Shown here piece after piece: positions 18,549 to 27,963 of a stretch of DNA of 64,000 nucleotides. Below the pieces are notes generated by a model, which worked only from the letters and a program-made list of their open reading frames with translations, was not told where the DNA came from and made no database searches. Made by a program: the position numbers and the translations under genes. The number at the start of each line of letters is the position of its first letter. Position 1 is the first letter of the stretch. The DNA comes from Bacteroidales bacterium (GTDB taxonomy: Bacteria > Bacteroidota > Bacteroidia > Bacteroidales > GCA-2748055), in NCBI GenBank assembly GCA_021738565.1, contig JAIPBT010000015.1, positions 1 to 64,000 on the forward strand, read 5' to 3'.

Positions 18549-18890
18549 TTAATCATCAAAACCAGCCAAACATTCATCAAGTGAATCATACAATTCAAAA
18601 ACATTGTGCAGCTGTAGTACCTGGAAGAGTTCTTTAACCTCACTGCTGACATTGCATATCTTGAATTCTCCGAAGTTATTACCGGCAGCTTTCATTACAC
18701 TGAGAAAAATACTGAAACCCGTTGAATCAATGAATTTTATTCCATTCAGATCAAGGGCGAGTTTAAGATTGGGTTCCCTGAAAAGAGCCAGTAATTGTTC
18801 TTTAACAGGTTCACTGATCAGGGCATTGATCCTGTCCTGGTTGGTGAATCTTGCTATGGTAATGCCGTTTCTCTCTTCAATTCTTATCAT
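18549..18890 (-). CDS. STAS-domain protein
   Basis: Single STAS domain of 113 aa with switch motif IDSTGFS, Ser56 at the phosphorylation position. I start at ATG 18890, which follows AGGA and overlaps the upstream Hpt gene by 14 bp. An ATG at 18920 would add 10 residues and increase the overlap to 44 bp. The overlap implies translational coupling with the Hpt protein. Likely a phosphorylation-controlled antagonist or scaffold; partner unknown. Confidence 0.83.
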   Translation of the reverse strand: MIRIEERNGITIARFTNQDRINALISEPVKEQLLALFREPNLKLALDLNGIKFIDSTGFSIFLSVMKAAGNNFGEFKICNVSSEVKELFQVLQLHNVFELYDSLDECLAGFDD

Positions 18891-19236
18891 TTCCTGATAA
18901 ATTTCCCAATTGATCTTCAAGCTCTTTCACCGCGAGATTGGATTTGTTTATAAATGTTTGGATCATAAGTTTATACGATTCAATATCCCTTTTCAATTTT
19001 GCCTTTCTTTCAAGATCTTTCATCAATTCAGCTTCATTTTTCATACCCATAACAGCCACTGTTGATGTTGCCTTATGTGCCAGCTTAGAGAGATTATCGA
19101 AGTCAGAATCGGCAAGGAACATCGGCATTTTTTCAGCATATTCATCGATCTGTTCAACAAATATGTCGAATATTTCCCTTATAAAATCAGAGTCGCCTCC
19201 CGACATTGTTTTCAAATAAGACAAATCAGTGATCAT
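18877..19236 (-). CDS. Hpt-domain histidine phosphotransfer protein
   Basis: Stand-alone phosphotransfer protein of 119 aa, all-helical. The phospho-acceptor is His54 in KLAHKATSTVAVMG, which matches the HKxKGxxxxxG pattern with a Thr-Ser in place of Lys-Gly. Such proteins relay phosphate between response-regulator receiver domains. No histidine kinase or receiver gene is in the window. It overlaps the STAS gene by 14 bp, a pairing that hints at cross-talk between His-Asp relay and Ser/Thr-based partner switching. Confidence 0.78.
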   Translation of the reverse strand: MITDLSYLKTMSGGDSDFIREIFDIFVEQIDEYAEKMPMFLADSDFDNLSKLAHKATSTVAVMGMKNEAELMKDLERKAKLKRDIESYKLMIQTFINKSNLAVKELEDQLGNLSGNDKN

Positions 19237-19434
19237 TGTTCAGTTTTCGTGGAAAATGGTTTATAAAAGATGCACTAAAATTATTTTTTTTATTTTTATT
19301 AATGCAACCCTTTCATAATTATTTTATTTTTGAAAGATGATGTGTAATTACAGCAAGGCCTTTTTATTATACGTAACTTCCCGGCAGGCTGTTTTTACAG
19401 TATTTTTTAATGGTTAAAGATAATATAAATCCGG

Positions 19435-20472
19435 ATGAAAAAAGCAATAATTTCAAGCACTGTACTGGCTCTTTTGGTATTCTCTGGTTTAAGTGCTCAG
19501 TTATCCATGCAGGAACACAGGGAGATGGAACGGCTTTATAACGATGGAGTTCAAGAGATTATGGCAGAAGAATATTCTGATGCGATCGCATCGTTCAGCC
19601 AGGCTATATCGATCAATGAGATGTTTCCACTTGCTTACTTAAACAGGGGCAGGGCGAAAGCAGCGGTTGGTGATCTTGAGGGTGGAATGGAAGATATTGA
19701 CAAGGGATTGAATTATGATCCCAAATTGGCAGAAGCCTATTTTTACAAAGGTTATCTCATGATGGAAGCCGGTGATTCAGAGGAAAGTGAACAATATTTT
19801 CAACAGGCAATCGACATGGGTTTTGTGATTCCTGAAGCCTTCTATTTCATGGGGCTGATCAGGTTGTTGAGTGCTGATGATGACAAGGCTTTGATCCATT
19901 TTAACAAGGCCATCAGTATGAAGGATGATTATGCGCTTGCCTACCACGACAGGGCAGGAATTAAACGCAGGATGGGGGACCATACAGGTGCATTGTACGA
20001 TTACAAAACTGCTGTGAACTATAATGAAGAATTTCCTTTGGCCTACAACAACATGGGTACATTAAAAATGGTCATGGGAGATTACGAAGGGGCGATCAAG
20101 GATTTTCAGACTGCTATTGAGCAGGATCCGGACCTTTTCCTTGCATACAATAATCTGGGTTATGCCTATTACCAGGAAGGAGAGCTGGATCTTGCAGAGG
20201 TGAATTTAATCAAGGCACTTGAATTGAAACCCGGCTTCATGGAAGCCAAGCTTAACAGGGCAAGTCTGTTTGCCAAAAAAAATCAGATGACTGATGCTAT
20301 TGAGTTAATGGATGAGGTGATCTCAGAAAATCCGGATTCAGGAATATTATATACGAACAGGGGATTGATCAGGGAGATGAATGGTGATGTCACCGGCGCT
20401 TGCGATGATTGGAACAAGGCCTTTGAGCTCGGTGAAGAACAGGTAAAGGAATATCTTAATGAGTGCAATTAA
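19435..20472 (+). CDS. Exported TPR-repeat protein
   Basis: 345 aa with a signal peptide (1 to about 21, ending FSGLSAQ). The rest is roughly eight 34-residue tetratricopeptide repeats, for example ALAYHDRAGIKRRMGDHTGA and AYNNLGYAYYQEGELDLAEV. TPR arrays mediate protein contacts. It is followed after 15 bp by the PorE-like OmpA-family gene, so the two may form an envelope complex. A 198-bp AT-rich gap precedes it with no clear promoter box. Specific role not known. Confidence 0.82.
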   Translation: MKKAIISSTVLALLVFSGLSAQLSMQEHREMERLYNDGVQEIMAEEYSDAIASFSQAISINEMFPLAYLNRGRAKAAVGDLEGGMEDIDKGLNYDPKLAEAYFYKGYLMMEAGDSEESEQYFQQAIDMGFVIPEAFYFMGLIRLLSADDDKALIHFNKAISMKDDYALAYHDRAGIKRRMGDHTGALYDYKTAVNYNEEFPLAYNNMGTLKMVMGDYEGAIKDFQTAIEQDPDLFLAYNNLGYAYYQEGELDLAEVNLIKALELKPGFMEAKLNRASLFAKKNQMTDAIELMDEVISENPDSGILYTNRGLIREMNGDVTGACDDWNKAFELGEEQVKEYLNECN

Positions 20473-20487
20473 ACTAAAAAACAACCC

Positions 20488-22572
20488 ATGAATTATAAGA
20501 AGACAGGACTGGCAATAGCAATCATTTGTATTTTTTCTTTTGTTGCTGCCCAGGAGGATGTAAAGATAAAAAAAAGGGAGTTCAGGCGTACAGACCAATC
20601 CAAAGGGTTTAAGGAGGCATGGAAAAGCCTGAAGAATGGTGACGACTACTACGATGACGGTGTCGGAACATACAACCTTGCCCTGGACCATTATCTTTTT
20701 GCAGATCAATACAATGGTTTCAATGCAGAACTGAATTACAAGATTGGTATCTGTTATATTTATGGGGACAACAAGTACAGATCACTTGATTATTTTCTCA
20801 AGGCATTTGAACTTAAACCGGATATCACCAGTGACATCCGGTTCTTAATTGCCAGGGCTTACCATTACAACCTTAAATTCGATGAGGCAAAGAATTACTA
20901 TTTACAACACAAGGCGACACTTGAGCCCGATGAGGAGATGGTCAGGAAAAGCGCTGAAATAGAAAAGCACATTATTGAATGCACGCATGGAAAGGAATTA
21001 ACCGCAATGCCTGTGCGTGTCATGCTAAAAAACCTTGGTGATGCTGTTAATTCGAAGTATGACGATTACAATCCGCGATTTGCGTACAATGATTCCGCAT
21101 TGTATTTTACAAGTCGCAGGCCTTTCGGCAAAAGGTCAAGGAGACACAAACTGGATAACAAGTACTACGAGGATATCTATATCAGCAGTATACAGGATGG
21201 CGAATTCAAAGAAGCCAGGCTTCTGGGAAAACCATTCAAATCAAAAGGGAATGAGTCTATCGTGGGTGTAGCTCCTGACGGCAGTTCTGTTTTTGTTTAT
21301 ATAGGTAAAGTTAATGGTGGAGATATTCAACAGGCATTTTTCAGGGAAGACAAGGACAAGTGGAAAAAACCGAAATCATTGTCCAGGTTCATAGGATCGG
21401 ATTCAGAGGAGACCACTGCAGTGATGTCACCTGACGGAAGAGAACTTTTCTTTGTTTCATCAAATTCGGAGCTTACATCAGGCGGCAAGGATATTTTCGT
21501 AACAAAGATGAATGCAAAGGGCAAGTGGGATGATCCCAAAAATCTAGGTGGGCTGATCAATTCAAAGTATGACGAGGAAGGTGTTTATCTCACAAATGAT
21601 GGCCGCACTTTGTATTTTTCTTCCAAAGGGCATAATTCAATGGGAGGATTTGATGTTTTCAGGAGCGACCTGGATGAGAACGGATTCTGGAGTCCGCCAA
21701 AAAACCTGGGATACCCCATTAACACTCCGGAGGATGAAATATTTTACGTGACAGATTCCTCGGGTGTATATGGATATTATGCTACGATCAGGGAAGAGGG
21801 GCTTGGAGGCAAAGACATTTACAAGGTGGTTAAGCTGGGAACTGAAAAAGAATTGATTTCGCTCTTCAGCAATGATCTGGTTGCAGGCAGCAAGCTTAGC
21901 AAGTTTGATCCTTTTCTAACCGACCCCAAACGTCTGGAGGTTGATTCTTCATTGCTCGTGGAAGGTGTAATCAGGGATACGAGCGGGATTATTGATACAG
22001 TTGTAATGGCCGGCATCAGCTTTATTGATCCTTCCAGCGGCATGGAGATGGCCAAGACCATGTCGGGACAGGATGGCAAATACAAAGTCAGTTTGCCTGA
22101 GCCTAAGGCATACGGCGTTGAGGTCAATGCTTCCGGTTATCTATATTTCCTTGATATGATCGATCTTTCAATGGTCAACACGGATGAAACTGTCGAGGCT
22201 GATTTTTATCTTCAGAAAATTGAAGTTGGCGTAAAAGTGGTCCTGAAAAATATATACTTTGAAACAGGAAAGTCAATACTTTCACCTGAATCTTTTGAGG
22301 CACTCAACCAGGTTGTCCGTTTCCTTGAGAGCAATACCTCTGTGCGACTTGAGATATCAGGTCATACAGACAATATTGGTTCCAAACAGGTTAACAAAAG
22401 ACTTTCGGAACAGCGCGCAAAAGCAGTTGTCGATTATATAGCCGGAAAAGGGATTGCCCGATCCCGACTTGAATATGCAGGGTATGCCGACGAGCAGCCG
22501 GTTGCTACGAACGATACCAGTGAAGGCAGGGAAATGAACCGCAGGGTTGAGTTCCAGATATTGAGCAAGTAA
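20488..22572 (+). CDS. PorE-like TPR/PD40/OmpA-family protein
   Basis: 694 aa. Domains in order: signal peptide (1-21), TPR region (about 40-165), PD40 beta-propeller repeats (about 190-440, with patterns such as SPDGRELFFVSS and TNDGRTLYFSSKG), a carboxypeptidase regulatory-like domain (about 495-575), and a C-terminal OmpA peptidoglycan-binding domain (about 585-694, ISGHTDNIGS, LSEQRAKAV). This is the architecture of PorE, which anchors type IX secretion components to peptidoglycan; other Bacteroidota paralogues share it. Unlike PorE no lipobox Cys is visible after the signal. Start ATG, 15 bp after the TPR gene. Confidence 0.83.
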   Translation: MNYKKTGLAIAIICIFSFVAAQEDVKIKKREFRRTDQSKGFKEAWKSLKNGDDYYDDGVGTYNLALDHYLFADQYNGFNAELNYKIGICYIYGDNKYRSLDYFLKAFELKPDITSDIRFLIARAYHYNLKFDEAKNYYLQHKATLEPDEEMVRKSAEIEKHIIECTHGKELTAMPVRVMLKNLGDAVNSKYDDYNPRFAYNDSALYFTSRRPFGKRSRRHKLDNKYYEDIYISSIQDGEFKEARLLGKPFKSKGNESIVGVAPDGSSVFVYIGKVNGGDIQQAFFREDKDKWKKPKSLSRFIGSDSEETTAVMSPDGRELFFVSSNSELTSGGKDIFVTKMNAKGKWDDPKNLGGLINSKYDEEGVYLTNDGRTLYFSSKGHNSMGGFDVFRSDLDENGFWSPPKNLGYPINTPEDEIFYVTDSSGVYGYYATIREEGLGGKDIYKVVKLGTEKELISLFSNDLVAGSKLSKFDPFLTDPKRLEVDSSLLVEGVIRDTSGIIDTVVMAGISFIDPSSGMEMAKTMSGQDGKYKVSLPEPKAYGVEVNASGYLYFLDMIDLSMVNTDETVEADFYLQKIEVGVKVVLKNIYFETGKSILSPESFEALNQVVRFLESNTSVRLEISGHTDNIGSKQVNKRLSEQRAKAVVDYIAGKGIARSRLEYAGYADEQPVATNDTSEGREMNRRVEFQILSK

Positions 22573-22618
22573 CACTGGTTCTGAATGCATATCTTAATGA
22601 TAGTGTTTGTCAATAGAA

Positions 22619-22651
22619 CCAATGTGTTTGCGGATCACCTTTACACATTGG
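22619..22651 (+). other. Hairpin downstream of the OmpA-family gene
   Basis: CCAATGTGT (22619-22627) and ACACATTGG (22643-22651) form a perfect 9-bp stem with a 15-nt loop, 47 bp after the stop. No T run follows, so it is not a standard terminator. It may mark or protect an mRNA 3' end. A sequence resembling the family B end (TAGTGTTTGTCAATAG, 22601-22616) lies just before it. Confidence 0.45.
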
Positions 22652-22717
22652 CCGGGTTCGACATTTCATCCTCACCTTATCCTGTTATTTAACAATAGCA
22701 ATAACAGTAGAAAATGC

Positions 22718-22725
22718 TAATTTTG
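22718..22725 (+). promoter_or_regulatory. Bacteroidota -7 box TAATTTTG for gcvT
   Basis: TAATTTTG fits TAnnTTTG and lies 31 bp before the chosen gcvT start. No -33 TTTG is seen at the usual 18-20 bp spacing. Confidence 0.4.
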
Positions 22726-22756
22726 TTAACTGGCATTGCCACTAATTTTAGGTATT

Positions 22757-23851
22757 ATGAAAAAGACTGTTTTTTATGATCAGCACGTTTCCCTGGGGGG
22801 TAAAATGGTGCCATTTGCAGGATATTTGATGCCCGTTGAATTTTCAGGAGTGAAGAATGAACACAACAATGTAAGAACCGGTGCAGGGGTATTTGATGTT
22901 TCTCACATGGGGGAAATTTGGGTCAGGGGCAAAAATGCTGCTCCACTGGTTCAGCGTATGACATCCAATGACGTTCAAAAACTTATTCCCGGGAAAGTTC
23001 AGTATTCATGTTTTCCAAATGGAAAAGGAGGGATCGTGGATGATCTGCTGGTCTATAAGTTCGATGACGATGGCTTTTTTCTGGTGGTAAATGCCTCCAA
23101 TACTGAAAAAGACTGGAAATGGTTGTCAGATAACAACAGGGAAGGGGCGGAGCTTGTCAATGCTTCAGATGAATTTGCCCAACTTGCAGTGCAGGGTCCG
23201 TCCGCGCACCACATCTTACAGAAACTAACCGCTGTCGATCTTTCCGGAATTCCATATTATAGCTTTGTCCAGGCTGAATTTGCAGGGATGGATAAGGTGG
23301 TCATAAGCAATACGGGGTATACAGGCGCAGGTGGATTTGAACTTTATTTTGAAAATTCCAATGGCAAAGGGATATTAGAAGCCATACTCAAAGCGGGAGC
23401 GGAATATGATTTGGTTCCTGCCGGACTTGCTGCCAGAGATACACTGAGGCTGGAAATGGGATTTTGCCTGTACGGAAATGATATAGATGAAACAACATCA
23501 CCCATCGAGGCCGGTTTGGGCTGGATAACTAAATTTGTGGATGGCAATGATTTTATTGACAGGGAATACCTTTACCGTCAGAAGCAGGAAGGAGTTTCAC
23601 GAAGGCTTGCCGGATTTGAACTCACTGATCGCGGAATACCGAGAAAGGATTATCCCATCTATAACCAGGATGAAGAACCGATCGGTAAGGTGACATCGGG
23701 AACCATGTCTCCCTTTACCTCCAGATCCATCGGAATGGGATACCTTGAGGTTCCATACCACAAGCAGGGTACCCGGATATGGATTGGTGTCAGGAACAAA
23801 CTTTTATCTGCAACAGTCGTGAAACCGCCTTTTATCGATAATTCGAAATAA
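22757..23851 (+). CDS. gcvT: Glycine cleavage system T protein (aminomethyltransferase)
   Basis: Tetrahydrofolate-dependent component of the glycine cleavage complex: releases ammonia from aminomethyl-lipoyl H protein and forms methylene-THF. GcvT signatures: [12 protein letters not shown] near the N-terminus, DVSHMGE, the folate-site segment [14 protein letters not shown], and [12 protein letters not shown] begin at ATG 22757 (364 aa, the usual length); a 7-codon extension to 22736 is not family-like. gcvP and gcvH are elsewhere. The serine genes lie 2 kb downstream, consistent with one-carbon/glycine/serine metabolism. Confidence 0.95.
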   Translation: MKKTVFYDQHVSLGGKMVPFAGYLMPVEFSGVKNEHNNVRTGAGVFDVSHMGEIWVRGKNAAPLVQRMTSNDVQKLIPGKVQYSCFPNGKGGIVDDLLVYKFDDDGFFLVVNASNTEKDWKWLSDNNREGAELVNASDEFAQLAVQGPSAHHILQKLTAVDLSGIPYYSFVQAEFAGMDKVVISNTGYTGAGGFELYFENSNGKGILEAILKAGAEYDLVPAGLAARDTLRLEMGFCLYGNDIDETTSPIEAGLGWITKFVDGNDFIDREYLYRQKQEGVSRRLAGFELTDRGIPRKDYPIYNQDEEPIGKVTSGTMSPFTSRSIGMGYLEVPYHKQGTRIWIGVRNKLLSATVVKPPFIDNSK

Positions 23852-23858
23852 TCTGTCT

Positions 23859-24584
23859 ATGAATAAGGTTGAAGTTTGTTTTAGTCCTGCATTGTACAAG
23901 GAATATGAAAACAAAGATGCCATTGTTGTCGTAACTGATATACTGAGGGCCAGCTCAGCAATAGTGACTGCGTTTATGAATGGTGTTGATAAAATTATTC
24001 CCGTTGGAACATTGCAAGAAGCCAAGGCACTTAAGGATCAAGGGTATATGGTTGCGGCAGAGCGTGATGGGATTGTCAGGGATTTCGCTGACTTCGGAAA
24101 TTCTCCCTATAACTTCACATCAGACAGGGTTCATGGCAGGGAGATCGTTTATTCCACCACCAATGGAACACAGGCCATAAATCTTGCATCAAGCGGTTAT
24201 ATGGTGCTGATTGGAGCATATTTGAACATCAGGGCAACTGCTGATTACATCCTGTCTCACCATAGGGATGTGCTTATCCTTTGTGCAGGATGGAAAAATA
24301 AATTCAATCTTGAAGATACCCTTTATGCAGGAGCGCTGTCTGAGATGATCCTTCAAGGTAAACACTTTCATACCATATGCGACTCTGTAAAAGCAGCCAT
24401 TGACCTGTATCATATTGCCGGAGAAAACATGACACACTATATCGATAAAGTAGCACAAAGGGAACGGTTGAGGAAAAACGGACTTGATGATGTGATCGGT
24501 TATTGCCATCAGTATAACCTGACAACCAAACTACCGGAATATAAAAACAAGTTCATCACGGTTCTTGATAATTCAGAATATTAA
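23859..24584 (+). CDS. comB: 2-phosphosulfolactate phosphatase
   Basis: ComB-family Mg-dependent phosphatase, 241 aa, which turns 2-phosphosulfolactate into sulfolactate. Family segments: VVTDILRASSAIVTA, ADFGNSPYNF, STTNGTQAI and LCAGWKNKFNLEDTLYAG. In methanogens this belongs to coenzyme M synthesis. Bacteroidota do not make coenzyme M, and a link to sulfonates such as cysteate used for sulfonolipids is a reasonable inference. It starts 7 bp after gcvT and lies just upstream of serC-serA. Confidence 0.87.
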   Translation: MNKVEVCFSPALYKEYENKDAIVVVTDILRASSAIVTAFMNGVDKIIPVGTLQEAKALKDQGYMVAAERDGIVRDFADFGNSPYNFTSDRVHGREIVYSTTNGTQAINLASSGYMVLIGAYLNIRATADYILSHHRDVLILCAGWKNKFNLEDTLYAGALSEMILQGKHFHTICDSVKAAIDLYHIAGENMTHYIDKVAQRERLRKNGLDDVIGYCHQYNLTTKLPEYKNKFITVLDNSEY

Positions 24585-24624
24585 CCGAATGTTAGCTTTT
24601 AGTTTAAAACTAAATGTCCTGTTT

Positions 24625-24655
24625 TTTGTGATAGTTTGTTGAATAACTATCTTTA
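24625..24655 (+). promoter_or_regulatory. Bacteroidota promoter TTTG-N19-TATCTTTA for serC
   Basis: TTTG at 24625-24628 and TATCTTTA at 24648-24655 are 19 bp apart, one mismatch from consensus, and 37 bp before the serC start. A near-palindrome (TTTAGTTTAAAACTAAA, about 24598-24614) sits directly upstream and could be an operator or a weak 3' hairpin of comB. Confidence 0.55.
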
Positions 24656-24692
24656 TTGTTATTTAAATAACGGAAATTTTAATTAATAAACG

Positions 24693-25763
24693 ATGAAAAA
24701 GTATAATTTTTACGCGGGTCCGTCCATTCTTTCGGAGCATACCATAAAGAATACGGCAGAAGCCATACTCGATTTCTCCGGAATGGGATTATCAATAATG
24801 GAAATTTCACACAGGAGCAAGGAGTTTATTGCTGTTATGGAAAAAGCTCAGTTGTTGTTCAAAGAGCTTCTTGGCATTCCTGATGGCTATAGTGTTTTAT
24901 TCCTGCAGGGAGGCGCCAGTTTGCAGTTTTGTATGGTTCCTTATAACCTGCTGGTCAATAAGGCAGCATACCTGGACACTGGTTCCTGGGCATCAAAAGC
25001 CATCAAAGAGGCAAAGATCTTTGGTGAGGTTGATGTAGTGGCGTCATCAAAAGATTCAACTTATGGATTCATTCCAAAGGGGTATAAGATACCTTCAGAT
25101 GCAGATTACTTTCACATTACCACCAACAACACCATATACGGTACCGAGATAAAAAAGGACATTGATGCTCCGGTGCCCCTGGTGGCAGACATGTCTTCTG
25201 ATATTTTCAGCCGGCCCATGGACGTATCAAAATATGCCTTGATCTATGGTGGTGCACAAAAAAACCTTGCTCCTTCGGGAGTTACTTTTGTTATCATCAG
25301 GAACGACATACTGGGGAATGTAAGCAGGCCAATACCTACGATGCTGGATTATGCAACCCACATTGAAAAGGAATCAATGTTCAATACCCCGCCCGTAGTT
25401 CCTGTATATGCAGCGCTGCAGACACTGGAATGGTACAGGCAAAAAGGTGGCGTTGGCGCAATGCACCGGGAAAACAATGAGAAAGCTGAGTTGATTTACG
25501 GTGAGATTGACAGGAATAAATTGTTTGAGCCCAATGTAAAAGATCCTGAGGACAGGTCCATTATGAATGTAACATTTGTAATGAATCATCATTACAAGGA
25601 CCTTGAATCTGAATTTCTTGCTTATGCCACAGAAAAGGGGATGGTCGGCATCAAGGGACACAGATCTGTCGGAGGGTTCCGTGCTTCCATATACAATGCA
25701 ATGCCTCTATCAGGCGTTGAAGCCCTTGTGGAAGTTATGAAAGAATTTGAAAAAAAACATTAA
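24693..25763 (+). CDS. serC: Phosphoserine aminotransferase
   Basis: PLP enzyme converting 3-phosphohydroxypyruvate and glutamate to O-phosphoserine. N-terminal NFYAGPSIL and the PLP lysine in [11 protein letters not shown] (Lys near 191) identify the class IV family; [15 protein letters not shown] near the C-terminus is also characteristic. The 356-aa length is normal. It is the first gene of a tight plus-strand run, serC-serA-DUF1015-yggS-DHOD-like. Confidence 0.96.
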   Translation: MKKYNFYAGPSILSEHTIKNTAEAILDFSGMGLSIMEISHRSKEFIAVMEKAQLLFKELLGIPDGYSVLFLQGGASLQFCMVPYNLLVNKAAYLDTGSWASKAIKEAKIFGEVDVVASSKDSTYGFIPKGYKIPSDADYFHITTNNTIYGTEIKKDIDAPVPLVADMSSDIFSRPMDVSKYALIYGGAQKNLAPSGVTFVIIRNDILGNVSRPIPTMLDYATHIEKESMFNTPPVVPVYAALQTLEWYRQKGGVGAMHRENNEKAELIYGEIDRNKLFEPNVKDPEDRSIMNVTFVMNHHYKDLESEFLAYATEKGMVGIKGHRSVGGFRASIYNAMPLSGVEALVEVMKEFEKKH

Positions 25764-25774
25764 AATAAATAGTT

Positions 25775-26695
25775 ATGACAAAAGTACTGGTTGCTACAGA
25801 AAAGCCTTTTTCCAATGCAGCAATTGCAGAGGTAAAAAAGGTATTCCAGGAAGCAGGTTATGAACTGAAATTACTCGAACAGTATGCGGATAAAGGTGAA
25901 CTGCTGAAGGAGGTTAAAGATGTTCAGGCTCTGATTATCAGAAGCGACAAGGTTGATAGTGAGGTTATTGAAGCTGCACAGGCGCTTAAGATAGTCGTGC
26001 GCGCAGGTGCCGGATACGATAATGTTGACCTTGAGGCAGCATCTGAAAACGGAGTTGTTGCAATGAATACACCTGGACAGAATTCAAATGCAGTTGCAGA
26101 ACTTGTTTTTGGCATGTTGATTTATCTGAACCGCAACAGGTTCAATGCAAAAGCAGGTACTGAGTTAAGAGGGAAAAAACTGGGAATTCATGCTTACGGC
26201 TATGTTGGACGCATCGTTGCATCCATTGCAAAAGGCCTGGGTATGTATGTGTATGCTTTTGACCCGTATGTGGACAGGACAATAATTGAAAATGATGGAG
26301 TTATCCACCTTAATTCAGTTGAAGAATTATACGACACCTGCCAGTATGTATCTTTGCACATTCCGGCGAATGAGCAGACAAAACAATCGATCAATGAAAA
26401 TCTTATATCAAGGATGCCGGAAGGCGCTACTATTGTTAATACTGCAAGGAAAGAGGTTATCTATGAGAAAGATCTTCTGAAATTAATGGCTGAACGTGAT
26501 GATCTCAGGTACCTGTCGGACATTGCTCCTGATTGCAGGGACCAATTGCAGGAAAAATATCCCGACAGGGTATTTTTCACACCAAAGAAAATGGGAGCGC
26601 AGACTGCAGAGGCCAACCTGAATGCAGGCGTGGCTGCAGCTAAGCAGATCGTGGGTTTCCTTGAGAACGGAGATGCAACATTTAAGGTAAATTAG
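25775..26695 (+). CDS. serA: D-3-phosphoglycerate dehydrogenase
   Basis: NAD-dependent oxidation of 3-phosphoglycerate, the entry to serine synthesis. A D-2-hydroxyacid dehydrogenase of 306 aa with Rossmann segment LGIHAYGYVGR, catalytic Arg in NTARKEV, and the substrate-side RAGAGYDNVD. It is the short type with no ACT or ASB regulatory domain, so the usual serine feedback site is absent. The usual catalytic His position is replaced or shifted (PKKMGAQTAEA), as seen in some Bacteroidota forms. 11 bp after serC. Confidence 0.92.
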   Translation: MTKVLVATEKPFSNAAIAEVKKVFQEAGYELKLLEQYADKGELLKEVKDVQALIIRSDKVDSEVIEAAQALKIVVRAGAGYDNVDLEAASENGVVAMNTPGQNSNAVAELVFGMLIYLNRNRFNAKAGTELRGKKLGIHAYGYVGRIVASIAKGLGMYVYAFDPYVDRTIIENDGVIHLNSVEELYDTCQYVSLHIPANEQTKQSINENLISRMPEGATIVNTARKEVIYEKDLLKLMAERDDLRYLSDIAPDCRDQLQEKYPDRVFFTPKKMGAQTAEANLNAGVAAAKQIVGFLENGDATFKVN

Positions 26696-26712
26696 ACAAG
26701 GATATCATTTCT

Positions 26713-27960
26713 ATGGCAGTAATTAAACCATTCAAAGGGTTCCGGCCACCCGTAAAATTTGTCAGGGACGTGGCATCAAGGCCCTATGACGTACTCAATT
26801 CTGAAGAAGCCAGGGAGGAAGTAAAGGGAAATCCCCATTCTTTCCTGCATGTTGTTAAGCCCGAGGTAGATATTGATGAAAGCGTTGACCTTCATTCAGA
26901 AGAAGTTTACCGCAAAGCAAAAGAGAACCTGGATCAGCTGATCAAAGAAGGTTTCTTTGTGCAGGATGGGCGTGAAATATTCTATATATACGCGCAGACA
27001 ATGAACGGGAATACACAGTATGGAATTGTAGGCTGTGCAGCTGTTGAAGATTACATGACTGGAGTAATTCAGAAGCATGAACTGACCCGGCCGGATAAGG
27101 AAGAAGACAGGATGAACCACATCCGGGTCACCAATTTCAATGCAGAACCGGTCTTTTTTGCATATCCGGATCATGATGGAATCAATGCAATTGTGGAAAG
27201 AATTGTGAAGGGGAAGCCTGTATACGACTTTGTTACTGACGACGGTGTCGGACATCATTTCTGGTTGTTGGAAGATCCGGTGGATATTTCAGATATAACA
27301 GGTTATTTTCAAAACGATATTCCTTTCACCTATGTTGCAGATGGCCATCACAGGACAGCTGCCGCAGCACTTGTGGGTAATGAGAGGAAAATGAATAATC
27401 CGGATCATACCGGAAATGAAGAATACAATTATTTTCTTGCTGTGCATTTCCCGGGTTCCCAATTAAACATTATAGACTATAACCGCGTGGTTACAGATCT
27501 TAATGACCTTACAGCCAAGCAATTTTTGAGTGAACTGGACAAGGGGTTCGAGGTGAAGCAGATCGGTAAAGAGATTTTTAAACCAACAGACCCACATACA
27601 TTCAGTATGTACCTTGAAGGCAACTGGTTTTCTTTGAAGGCAAAACCATCAACTTACAATGATGATGATCCCATTGGTTGCCTTGATGTAACGGTACTCT
27701 CTGACCAGGTGCTGGGTCCGATTTTAAATATTACCGATCTGCGAAAATCGGATCGCATTGATTTTGTCGGCGGGATCCGGGGACTTGAGGAACTCAGGAA
27801 GATGGTCGACAAAGGAGAAATGGAGGTGGCTTTTGCGTTGTACCCGGTATCAATGAAGCAATTAATGGATATTGCGGACAATAACCTTATCATGCCTCCC
27901 AAAACCACGTGGTTCGAACCAAAATTAAGAAGCGGATTGGTAATACATTCACTTGAATAG
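26713..27960 (+). CDS. DUF1015 family protein
   Basis: 415 aa, beginning AVIKPFKGFRPP, then ASRPYDVLN. The conserved core ADGHHRTAAA (about 209-218) resembles the DGxHR motif of the ParB/sulfiredoxin-fold nucleotide-dependent enzymes, which include free-serine kinases. It is 17 bp after serA and 3 bp before yggS, an association with serine genes common in this phylum. I infer a function in serine or phosphoserine metabolism; no reaction is established from sequence alone. Confidence 0.85.
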   Translation: MAVIKPFKGFRPPVKFVRDVASRPYDVLNSEEAREEVKGNPHSFLHVVKPEVDIDESVDLHSEEVYRKAKENLDQLIKEGFFVQDGREIFYIYAQTMNGNTQYGIVGCAAVEDYMTGVIQKHELTRPDKEEDRMNHIRVTNFNAEPVFFAYPDHDGINAIVERIVKGKPVYDFVTDDGVGHHFWLLEDPVDISDITGYFQNDIPFTYVADGHHRTAAAALVGNERKMNNPDHTGNEEYNYFLAVHFPGSQLNIIDYNRVVTDLNDLTAKQFLSELDKGFEVKQIGKEIFKPTDPHTFSMYLEGNWFSLKAKPSTYNDDDPIGCLDVTVLSDQVLGPILNITDLRKSDRIDFVGGIRGLEELRKMVDKGEMEVAFALYPVSMKQLMDIADNNLIMPPKTTWFEPKLRSGLVIHSLE

Positions 27961-27963
27961 AGC

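Noticed and set aside
22601-22616. Possible seventh family B end (TAGTGTTTGTCAATAG)
   Set aside because: Only a diverged end with no opposite end or hairpins; noted but not counted.
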